Origin: Rhodopseudomonas sp. AAP120
Lineage (GTDB): Bacteria; Pseudomonadota; Alphaproteobacteria; Rhizobiales; Xanthobacteraceae
Assembly: GCF_001295845.1 (NCBI RefSeq)
Contig: NZ_LJIC01000154.1
Location: 1-40,660 of the forward strand
Length of the DNA stretch: 40,660 nt
Reading direction: 5' to 3'
Numbering within the stretch: the stretch's first letter is position 1; each line of letters begins with the position of its first letter. A program made the translations under genes and the position numbers. Below the pieces are notes generated by a model. It worked only from the letters and a program-made list of their open reading frames with translations, made no database searches and had not been told where the DNA came from. This document shows positions 1-6,328 of the stretch, in pieces.

Positions 1-11
1 CACCCCACCCC

Positions 12-50
12 GCTCGCTGCGCGAGCGACCCTCCCCCTCCAGGGGAGGGT
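12..50. repeat. Two adjacent hairpins at window edge
   Basis: Two perfect inverted repeats lie just beyond the stop codon of the GH13 gene. The first is GCTCGC/GCGAGC at 12-26 with a 3-nt loop. The second is ACCCTCCCC/GGGGAGGGT at 28-50 with a 5-nt loop. There is no T-tract. They resemble the GC-rich palindromic intergenic repeats seen elsewhere in this window and are probably the edge of one such element. They may also protect or terminate the GH13 transcript. Confidence 0.6.
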
Positions 51-64
51 GATCCTATAGCTCG

Positions 65-1681
65 CTACACCACCGGCTCGGGCGCCGGGCCGATGACCAC
101 GCCCTCGTTGCCGCGCAGATCGAGCGTGGCGCCGATGCGTTCGCCGGTGCGGTCCATCAGGGTGGAGAGCAGCACCTCGCCGTCGAGCCCGAACGCGTCC
201 GACGCCGCCGACACCGGCTCGTCGCCGAGATTGAGCGCCACCAGCAGCGACCGGCCGTCGTGCTGGCGGCGATACAGCAGCAGGTCGCCTTCGGCCGCGA
301 GTGGCTGGTAGTCGCCGCGGGTCAGCTGCGGATGGGCGCGGCGCAGCCGCAGCAGCGCCCGATAGAGGTTGAGGATCGACTGGCCGTCGGCGCGCAGATT
401 GGCGACGTTGTCGCGCGCCGCGTCCTCGGCCAGCGGCAACCACGGCCGCCCCTCGCTGAAGCCGGCGTTCGGCGAGGAGTCCCACTGCATCGGCGTGCGG
501 CAGCCGTCGCGGCCGACGCCGATGCCCGGCACGTTCTTCTCGAACGGGTCCTGCACGTCCTGCGGCGCGATCGGCACCTGCGGCATGCCGATCTCGTCGC
601 CGTAATACATCGTCGGGGTGCCGCGCAGCGTCAGCAGCAGCATCGCGGCGACGCGCGCCTGCGCCTCGCCGACCCGGCTCGCCACCCGCGGCCGGTCGTG
701 ATTGCCCAGCACCCAGTTCGGCCAGGCGCCGACCGGCAGCGCCCGCTCGTAGCGGTCGATCAGCGCGGCGATTTCGCGAGCGTTCCACGGCGTCGACAGC
801 AGCGCGAAATTGAACGGCAGCTGCGCGCCCTTCAGCTCCTTGCCGTAATAGGCGACCAGCCGCTCGATCGGCAGATAGATCTCGCCGATCAGCAGGCGGT
901 TGTCGAACTCCTCCAGCACGGCGCGCATCTCGGCGACGACGTCGAGCGTCTCGAGTTGGTCGGTCGAATACATCGGCTGCAGCGCGGCGTGCGGCGGCAT
1001 GCCGGGGGCGAAATCCGGGTTGGGCGGGTTGTCGCGAAACTGATCGTCCTTGATCAGGTGCCAGATCACGTCGACGCGAAAACCATCGACGCCCTTGCGC
1101 AGCCAGAACCGCATCGCCTCGTAGATCGCGGCGCGCACCTCCGGATTGCGCCAATTGAGGTCGGGCTGCTGCTTCAGGAAGGCGTGGTAATAATATTGGC
1201 CGGTCGCCTCATCCAGCTCCCAGGCGCTGCCGCCGAATTCCGACAGCCAGTTGTTGGGCGGCCCGCCATCCGGCGCCGGATCGCGCCACAGATACCAGTC
1301 GCGCTTCGGATTGTGGCGCGAGGCGCGGCTCTCGACGAACCACGGATGCTGCTCGGACGAATGGTTCGGCACCAGGTCGAGGATGACCTTGAGGCCGCGG
1401 GCATGGGCGGTCAGCACCAGCGCGTCGAAATCCGCCATGCTGCCGAAGATCGGATCGATCCCGACATAATCGGCGACGTCGTAGCCGAAATCGGCCATCG
1501 GCGACGGGAAGACCGGCGACAGCCACAGCGCGTCGACGCCGAGGTCGGACAGATGGTCGAGCCGGTCGATGATGCCGCGGAGGTCGCCGATGCCGTCCGC
1601 ATTGGAGTCCTGGAACGAGCGCGGATAGATCTGGTACAGCACCCCGCTGGCCCACCAGGACGGGCTCGACACGCTCTCCAT
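65..1681 (-). CDS. GH13 alpha-glucosidase / alpha-amylase-family hydrolase
   Basis: A 538-residue cytoplasmic glycoside hydrolase family 13 enzyme, expected to cleave or transfer alpha-glucosyl units from short malto- or isomalto-oligosaccharides or a related alpha-glucoside. The start GVLYQIYPRSF and conserved region I (DLVPNHSS, about residues 102-109) are typical. The catalytic triad is visible: nucleophile Asp204 in GFRVDV, acid/base Glu267 in LIGEIY and stabiliser Asp329 in GNHDRPR. The length is normal for oligo-1,6-glucosidase/alpha-glucosidase types and there is no signal peptide. The start has an AGGAAAG ribosome-binding site. The gene next to it in the window is divergent and unrelated, so substrate cannot be inferred from context. 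The family is certain; exact specificity (alpha-1,4, alpha-1,6 or transferase) is not. Confidence 0.93.
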   Translation of the reverse strand: MESVSSPSWWASGVLYQIYPRSFQDSNADGIGDLRGIIDRLDHLSDLGVDALWLSPVFPSPMADFGYDVADYVGIDPIFGSMADFDALVLTAHARGLKVILDLVPNHSSEQHPWFVESRASRHNPKRDWYLWRDPAPDGGPPNNWLSEFGGSAWELDEATGQYYYHAFLKQQPDLNWRNPEVRAAIYEAMRFWLRKGVDGFRVDVIWHLIKDDQFRDNPPNPDFAPGMPPHAALQPMYSTDQLETLDVVAEMRAVLEEFDNRLLIGEIYLPIERLVAYYGKELKGAQLPFNFALLSTPWNAREIAALIDRYERALPVGAWPNWVLGNHDRPRVASRVGEAQARVAAMLLLTLRGTPTMYYGDEIGMPQVPIAPQDVQDPFEKNVPGIGVGRDGCRTPMQWDSSPNAGFSEGRPWLPLAEDAARDNVANLRADGQSILNLYRALLRLRRAHPQLTRGDYQPLAAEGDLLLYRRQHDGRSLLVALNLGDEPVSAASDAFGLDGEVLLSTLMDRTGERIGATLDLRGNEGVVIGPAPEPVV

Positions 1682-2134
1682 CGGCTTTCCTTTTCTTGTT
1701 GTGCGTCACACAAGCCCTGGCGGGCCGCGTTGTTCCGCCGCCCCGGACTGCGCCTGATCGCACACAGATGCGTCGGCGGCGTGAACCCCTGTCCGGGCGA
1801 CGCCGGACAGAATTCTGCGGCGCGATCGGCTAGGCGTCTTCGCAAGCGACTTGCATCAGCAGAAGGCCGGGCCACCGGATCGACGCATCCAGCACCTTGA
1901 TACCGACAGACGAAAGTCGAGGTAATTTAGTCCGCAGCGGATTGATCCTGAGCAAGCGCATTCACGCGACGCTTACTTAGTCTTGTGCGACGCGTTGTCA
2001 CCGGTACGCCAATGCCTAAATTAGCTTGCCGCAACGCGAAAATGTGCGAGATTGGGAACCGGGTCACGGGCCGTCGAATTGTCGGTGAATACTGAGATTC
2101 CATTGCCCACCCACCACGATCGAGGAAGGTAAGC
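1682..2134. other. Divergent intergenic region with a hairpin
   Basis: This 453-nt gap separates the leftward GH13 gene from the rightward 174-residue gene, so it should hold both promoters. It contains one perfect inverted repeat: CTGTCCGG at 1789-1796 and CCGGACAG at 1803-1810, with a 6-nt loop, about 110 nt upstream of the GH13 start. Since the flanking genes diverge, this is more likely an operator or leader hairpin than a terminator. I see no convincing coding sequence or clear -35/-10 pair. Confidence 0.4.
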
Positions 2135-2659
2135 ATGACGCAGATTGTAAAAGTGTATGACGACGCGAAGAAGGCTCAGGCGGCCGTCGCCGAGCTCAAG
2201 GCAGCCTCGTTCGACAACGCCGAACTGATCACGAATGGTACAAACGGTACGCTGGTAAGCGTCGATCCGCCGTTCGGCAAGGGTGCCCAGGCCGAAGCCA
2301 TCCTGAAGCGCCACGGCCCGTCGCAGACGGCGCCGAGCTACGCCAGTGGCTCGCTGAGCTCGTCCGCCAATCTCACCGGCGCGCCGCGGCTGACCGATTC
2401 CCGCACCACGCTGGGCGGCATCTTCCCCGAGCTGACCAGCCCGAACTTCTTCCTGTCGTCGATGTTCGGCCCGCTGCTGTCGGCCTCGCAGAAGCCGTTC
2501 TCGTCGCTCGCCGCCAGCCAGAAGCCGTGGTCGTCGCTGGCCTCGAATCAGAAGCCGTTCTCGCAGCTCGCCGCTAATCAGAACGGTTCGGCCAAGCTGA
2601 TCAACGATCCGGCGCCGTTCTCCTCGATGCTCGGCCTGCCGGTGCTGCTCGGCCGCTGA
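2135..2659 (+). CDS. Hypothetical protein, stress-protein-like N-terminus plus decapeptide repeats
   Basis: A 174-residue soluble protein. Residues 1-60 (IVKVYDDAKKAQAAVAELKA, then VSVDPPFGKGAQAEAIL) resemble the short alpha/beta domain of YflT/general-stress-protein-17M-like proteins; this is my reading, not a search result. Residues 117-156 are a tandem decapeptide repeat: three good copies of the form [AS][SN]QKP[FW]S[SQ]LA and a decayed fourth. The protein ends in a short hydrophobic segment, GLPVLLGR. There is no signal peptide or clear membrane helix. The start is supported by a GGAAGG ribosome-binding site 6-8 nt upstream. A strong intrinsic terminator follows within 31 nt, so it is a single-gene unit. 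The function is unknown; a stress-related role is only an inference from the N-terminus. Confidence 0.8.
   Translation: MTQIVKVYDDAKKAQAAVAELKAASFDNAELITNGTNGTLVSVDPPFGKGAQAEAILKRHGPSQTAPSYASGSLSSSANLTGAPRLTDSRTTLGGIFPELTSPNFFLSSMFGPLLSASQKPFSSLAASQKPWSSLASNQKPFSQLAANQNGSAKLINDPAPFSSMLGLPVLLGR
2483..2602 (+). repeat. 30-bp tandem coding repeat, four copies
   Basis: Four 30-nt units at 2483-2512, 2513-2542, 2543-2572 and 2573-2602 encode ASQKPFSSLA, ASQKPWSSLA, SNQKPFSQLA and the diverged ANQNGSAKLI. The unit length is a multiple of three, so copy-number change would keep the frame. Synonymous differences between copies indicate an old duplication maintained at protein level. Confidence 0.85.
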
Positions 2660-2689
2660 ACGCGCCGCCGAATTTCCGAATTGATACCG

Positions 2690-2720
2690 AGCGCCGGGCC
2701 ACCGCCCGGCGCTTTTGTTT
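2690..2720 (+). terminator. Intrinsic terminator
   Basis: A perfect 10-bp stem, AGCGCCGGGC (2690-2699) and GCCCGGCGCT (2704-2713), has a CACC loop and is followed by a T-rich tract TTTGTTT. It sits 31 nt after the stop codon of the repeat-containing protein and should end that transcript. Confidence 0.9.
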
Positions 2721-2905
2721 GCGCGCATCTCGGCCGCGCCCGAGAATCAGCTTGCGCGGCGGACGGCATTCCGGAATCAATTAGTTCCCGAGGGCCGAGG
2801 ATGCGACTTAGTTGTACTCGACATGCTGATCGGACGGGCGGGCTGGACTTAGCAGCCCGGCGCCCGGCGTCGTCTCGGCCGCTTTGCCCGGCGACGGCGG
2901 CTGGC

Positions 2906-2980
2906 GATGCTTGACGCGACGATGCTTGAAGCGCCGATGCTTGAAGCGCCGATGCTGGAGGCGACAATGCTGGAGGTCGG
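2906..2980 (+). repeat. 15-bp tandem repeat, five copies, each with an ATG
   Basis: Five 15-nt units of consensus GATGCTTGAAGCGCC lie at 2906-2920, 2921-2935, 2936-2950, 2951-2965 and 2966-2980; the second and third are identical. Each contains an in-frame ATG (2907, 2922, 2937, 2952, 2967). Only the last ATG has a strong GGAGG ribosome-binding site, supplied by the fourth unit. The array therefore covers the translation-initiation region of the downstream gene. Confidence 0.85.
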
Positions 2981-3380
2981 CATTCTCGGCGTCATCGCGC
3001 TGGCGGCCGCGTATTGGATGGCGCTGTGGCTGGTCGGACGCCACGAGGATGTGCTGTACGGCTCGTTCGTGACGCCGTCCGCAGGCATCTCCGGAAGCGA
3101 GCCGCCCGCGCCCGAACAACATCCCCTGCAGCAGGTCGCGCGGTCGCAGCCGCCCGAGCAACCCCGCCGGCCGCGCGGCGCGCCGTCCGGCGCTCTGCCG
3201 GACGCATCCGCCGCCAAGCCGGAAACCCCGGCGCTGCGGACATCAGTGCTGCGGCCGGGACTTGCCGCAGTGCAGCGTAGCGAGGCGGCCGGACGGACTG
3301 ACCCACCGCAGCAAACCGAGCTACTGGTGTCCCTGCTGGAGACGATCAAGCGGGACCTCGGCGAGAGTCCCCGCCGTTAG
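2967..3380 (+). CDS. Hypothetical single-span membrane protein
   Basis: A 137-residue protein, not recognised. One hydrophobic helix at residues 4-22 (GILGVIALAAAYWMALWLV) is followed by a proline- and alanine-rich, probably disordered region and a C-terminal helix (LLVSLLETIKRDLGE). The predicted form is an N-terminal membrane anchor with a soluble tail. I chose ATG 2967 because GGAGG lies 7 nt upstream. The frame stays open to ATG 2907, which would add four MLEAP-like repeats (157 residues) but has only a weak ribosome-binding site. No partner is evident from neighbours. Coding status is supported by the hydrophobic/disordered layout and the ribosome-binding site, not by homology. Confidence 0.6.
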   Translation: MLEVGILGVIALAAAYWMALWLVGRHEDVLYGSFVTPSAGISGSEPPAPEQHPLQQVARSQPPEQPRRPRGAPSGALPDASAAKPETPALRTSVLRPGLAAVQRSEAAGRTDPPQQTELLVSLLETIKRDLGESPRR

Positions 3381-3430
3381 CAGCTACGGTGACTTGCGAG
3401 CTGTCTGGCCCGGACGGCCGTCGCTGTTGC

Positions 3431-3571
3431 TTAGTCGCGATGCCGCGGCGGCATCGCAGCCTTGGCGTGCTGATGCTCCGCCTCATGGTCGCTCATGATC
3501 ACCACACCGAACAGGATCACAGCGGTGGACAGCGCCCCGGCTGCGATCAGCAGCATGTCGAAATTCATCAT
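3431..3571 (-). CDS. Small membrane protein, 46 residues
   Basis: A short gene. It encodes 46 residues beginning MMNFDMLLIAAGALSTAVIL. Residues 5-26 form one strongly hydrophobic helix, followed by a short polar tail rich in His (DHEAEHQHAK) and ending RHRD. An AGGGGG ribosome-binding site lies 6-9 nt upstream of the paired ATGs. The predicted product is a single-pass inner-membrane peptide. It is convergent with the preceding membrane-protein gene. The function is unknown; the His-rich tail could bind metal but nothing else supports that. Confidence 0.55.
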   Translation of the reverse strand: MMNFDMLLIAAGALSTAVILFGVVIMSDHEAEHQHAKAAMPPRHRD

Positions 3572-3651
3572 GATCGGATCCCCCTGCACGAGATGCAGTG
3601 GCAGCAGCTTCGCGCTGCTTCGGCACCACGACGTTGACGCCGATCAACTCC

Positions 3652-3671
3652 GCCCCCCGTCTTTAGGGGGC
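3652..3671. terminator. Short GC hairpin in gap
   Basis: GCCCCC (3652-3657) and GGGGGC (3666-3671) form a 6-bp stem without a strong T-tract. It lies between the end of the panE-like gene on the minus strand and the small membrane-protein gene. It is a possible weak terminator for the leftward operon, but unproven. Confidence 0.35.
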
Positions 3672-3737
3672 AGCGATGCGATCGGCGCTTAGCTCGCGGC
3701 CGTAGCCGCCACCCGACGGAGTACTTGGCCGACCGCG

Positions 3738-4742
3738 TCAGCGCGCGCGGACGTGGAGCCGCAGCAGCGTCGCCACCGCCCGCAGCGTCGGCATCGGCTG
3801 GCCGACCAGTTCGGCCAGCTCCAGCGGCGCCTGGGCGATGGCGCCGAGTTCGGGCTCGCGGCCGTGGCGGACGTCCTGCAGCATCGAGGTGGCGAACGGG
3901 CCGGCGCTGCGCAGCACGGCAAGTAGCTCATCGATCTCCGGATCGACCGCGCGGCCGACGCGCGCCGCGAGGTTGGAGACTTCCAGTGCGATGTCGGTGA
4001 CCAGGCGGATGGTCTCGGCATCGTGGCCGAGCTGCTCCAGCGTCGCGCCGGTCAGCGCGGTGACGACGTTGGTCGCCGCATTGCGGATCAGCTTGCGCCA
4101 GACGGCGCGGCGGATATCCGGCTCGACCCGGACGGCGATGCCGGCGTCGGAGAACTGCGTAGCGAGGGTCGCGAGCGGCGGCGCGCCGCCGACGGCGCCA
4201 AGCTGCAGCTCCTGCCGGCCGCTGACGATGACGTGGCCGCTGCCCAGCATCGTCACCCGGCTGTAGACCACGCAGCCGATCAGCCGCTGCGGCGCGAACA
4301 GCGGCAGCAGCGCGCCATCGGGATCGACCGCCGCCAGCGGCCGGTCGCCGAGCGGCGCGCGTTCGCCGAGGGCGTACCACCACGGCAGGCCATTGATGGC
4401 CGGCATCAGCAGCGCATCCGGCCGCATCGCCGGCGCCAGCCGCGCCGGCAGCGCGCCGGCCTTCACGGCGACGATCACCAGATCATAAGGCGACAGGTCG
4501 GCAAGATCGGCCAGCGCCGGGCGGAAGGCGAAATCGCGGTCGCCGTCGCGCAGCGTCAGGCCGTGGGTGGCGATGAAGGTCTGCCGCGCGCCGCGCGCCA
4601 GCACCGCGACCTCGTGGCCGCCGGAAGCGAGCCGCACCGCCAGCGCGGTGCCGATCGCGCCGGCGCCGACCACGCAGAGTTTCAGGCGAGCGGGCGCCAC
4701 CGATGCCCCGATGGCGCCCGTGCCTTGCGCCCCGCCGCTCAT
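3738..4742 (-). CDS. Ketopantoate reductase family (PanE/ApbA-like) dehydrogenase
   Basis: A 334-residue NAD(P)H-dependent 2-oxoacid reductase of the 2-dehydropantoate 2-reductase family. A Rossmann motif VVGAGAIG lies at residues 24-31. The family residues are visible: the lysine of VIVAVKAG, the asparagine of MPAINGLPWW and the lysine/asparagine pair of WRKLIRNAATN. The ATG follows the stop codon of the class II aldolase gene by only a few nucleotides, so the two are translated together as the last genes of the transporter operon. The reading frame continues upstream without an in-frame stop, but that part is out-of-frame aldolase sequence. Context in a transport and oxygenase locus suggests a catabolic reductase or dehydrogenase rather than the housekeeping pantothenate enzyme. 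The substrate is unknown. Confidence 0.85.
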   Translation of the reverse strand: MSGGAQGTGAIGASVAPARLKLCVVGAGAIGTALAVRLASGGHEVAVLARGARQTFIATHGLTLRDGDRDFAFRPALADLADLSPYDLVIVAVKAGALPARLAPAMRPDALLMPAINGLPWWYALGERAPLGDRPLAAVDPDGALLPLFAPQRLIGCVVYSRVTMLGSGHVIVSGRQELQLGAVGGAPPLATLATQFSDAGIAVRVEPDIRRAVWRKLIRNAATNVVTALTGATLEQLGHDAETIRLVTDIALEVSNLAARVGRAVDPEIDELLAVLRSAGPFATSMLQDVRHGREPELGAIAQAPLELAELVGQPMPTLRAVATLLRLHVRAR

Positions 4743-4747
4743 GGCGT

Positions 4748-5500
4748 TCAGAACGCCGGCCCCTGTGCCTTGGTCATCCGCCGCACCGCGGCGTCGAAGA
4801 ACAGCCGCGCGAAGGCGCTCTCGGCGATCAGGTCGCTCGAGCTGTCGACGCATTGCTGTTTGACCTGATCCGGCAGCGGCGTATCGGCGCCCGGAATGCC
4901 GCCAGCCGCGCACTGGATCTCGCAGGCGCGCTGCACCGTCCACAGCAGCATGAAGGCGCGCGGGATGTCCGGCGCGCCGACCGCGACGCCGTGGTTGCGC
5001 AGGATCAGCACGTCGCCTTGGCCGAGGCTGGCCAGCATGCGCTCGCGCTCGTCGTCGTACAGCGTGATGCCCTCGAAGGTGTGATAGCCGACGCGCCCGG
5101 TCAGTTGCGCGCCGTAGAAGCTGTCGTGGCTCAGCCCGCCGGCCTTCTGCGCCACCGCCGACATCGGCGTGGTGTGGGCGTGCAGCACGCAGTGCAGATC
5201 CTCGCGCGCCGAATGGATCGCGCCGTGCAGCGCGAAGCCGGCCGGATTGGGCCTGTAGTTGGAGGTGCCGATCAGCTCGCCGGAGACGTCGACGGTGAGC
5301 AAATTGTCCGGCGTCACCTCGTTGTAGTTGAGGCCGAACGGATTGACGAGGTAGCGCTTCTCGGCGCCGGGCAGCCGCACCGAGACGTGGTTGAAGATCA
5401 TCTCGGTCCAGCCGAAGAAATCGATCAGCCGGTAGCACAGCGCCAGCTCGGTGCGGAGCTGGGCTTCGGTCATGTGGTCCAACTTGGCATGCGCGTTCAT
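4748..5500 (-). CDS. Class II aldolase/adducin-family protein
   Basis: A 250-residue cytoplasmic metal-dependent lyase of the class II aldolase/adducin fold. The metal-binding pair HAH in CVLHAHTTPM and the later LRNHGVAV histidine are present, as is the early WTEMIFNHVSVRLPG segment. Members of this family are aldolases, epimerases or decarboxylases; some act on aromatic acids, such as dihydroxyphthalate decarboxylases. The gene sits 66 nt downstream of livF and 5 nt upstream of the PanE-like gene, so it belongs to the same leftward operon. That neighbourhood makes a catabolic C-C lyase or aromatic decarboxylase plausible, by inference only. Length and motifs look intact. Confidence 0.88.
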   Translation of the reverse strand: MNAHAKLDHMTEAQLRTELALCYRLIDFFGWTEMIFNHVSVRLPGAEKRYLVNPFGLNYNEVTPDNLLTVDVSGELIGTSNYRPNPAGFALHGAIHSAREDLHCVLHAHTTPMSAVAQKAGGLSHDSFYGAQLTGRVGYHTFEGITLYDDERERMLASLGQGDVLILRNHGVAVGAPDIPRAFMLLWTVQRACEIQCAAGGIPGADTPLPDQVKQQCVDSSSDLIAESAFARLFFDAAVRRMTKAQGPAF

Positions 5501-5566
5501 GAGCGGTCGCTCCTGGTTGCTGCGAAACTCTGTCCCCGCCGGAGCGACGCTTCGGCGGGCCGCGTG

Positions 5567-6328
5567 TCAGTGAGCGTCCGCCGCCGCGGCGGTGCGCACG
5601 CCCAGATAGGAGGCGATGACGTCCGGATTGGCCGCGATCTCGGCGGCCGGGCCTTCCAGCACGAAGGCGCCGGATTCCATCACATAGGCGTAGTCGGCGA
5701 TGCGCAGCGCCGCCTTGGCGTTCTGCTCGACCAGGAGGCACGACATGCCGAGGTCGCGCAGGCTCGCCACAGTCCGGAGAATGTCGCGGGTGATCAGCGG
5801 CGCGAGGCCGAGGCTCGGCTCGTCGAGCAGCAGCAGCTGCGGCTTCGACATCAGCGCGCGGCCCATCGCCAGCATCTGCCGCTCGCCGCCCGACAGCGTC
5901 TTGGCGGCCTGCGCCTTGCGCTCGCGCAGCCGCGGCATCAGCGCATAGACTTCTTCGAGCCCGGCATCGAGATCGCGGTGGCCCTGCTGATAGCGCGCGA
6001 AACCACCGAGCAGCAGATTGTCTTCGACGCTCATTGGCCCGAACAATTCGCGCGTCTCCGGGATCAGCGTCACGCCGCGCCCGACCAGCGCCTCGACGCT
6101 CGGCTGCTCCGTCGCGGTCTCGCCGAAGAAGGTCAGCGCGCCCTTCACCGGCAGCAGCCCCATCAGGCCGCTGAGCAGCGTCGTCTTGCCGGCGCCGTTG
6201 GGGCCGATGATGGCGATGATCTGGCCGCGGCGCACGGTCAGGCTGACGCCGTGCACGACGTCGACGCGGCCGTAGCCGATGCTGATGCTATCGGCTTGCA
6301 GCAGAAGGTCGCTCGTCGTCGCGGTCAT
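5567..6328 (-). CDS. livF: Branched-chain-amino-acid-type ABC transporter ATPase, LivF-like
   Basis: A 253-residue cytoplasmic ATPase of the HAAT (hydrophobic amino acid) ABC family. It has Walker A GPNGAGKTT near residues 42-50, signature LSGGERQMLAMGRAL, Walker B LLLLDEPSLGL and the H-loop region SCLLVEQN, all typical of LivF. The ATG overlaps the stop codon of the fused LivHMG gene in an ATGA arrangement, so the two are translationally coupled. It would pair with the fused LivG domain to form the ATPase heterodimer. In Rhodopseudomonas, HAAT-type systems often import aromatic acids as well as amino acids, so the gene symbol reflects family rather than proven substrate. Confidence 0.92.
   Translation of the reverse strand: MTATTSDLLLQADSISIGYGRVDVVHGVSLTVRRGQIIAIIGPNGAGKTTLLSGLMGLLPVKGALTFFGETATEQPSVEALVGRGVTLIPETRELFGPMSVEDNLLLGGFARYQQGHRDLDAGLEEVYALMPRLRERKAQAAKTLSGGERQMLAMGRALMSKPQLLLLDEPSLGLAPLITRDILRTVASLRDLGMSCLLVEQNAKAALRIADYAYVMESGAFVLEGPAAEIAANPDVIASYLGVRTAAAADAH

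Noticed and set aside
260..1900. 546-residue plus-strand frame
   Set aside because: It is antisense to the GH13 gene, whose catalytic motifs are intact, and has shadow-frame composition (Arg, Gln, Val-rich).
2041..2100. EcfG-type stress promoter before the repeat-containing protein
   Set aside because: A GGAAC occurs near 2056 but no matching CGTT-like -10 element stands at the proper distance.
4743..5741. N-terminal extension of the PanE-like frame
   Set aside because: It is out-of-frame sequence of the class II aldolase gene, with Arg/Ala-rich composition and no family match.
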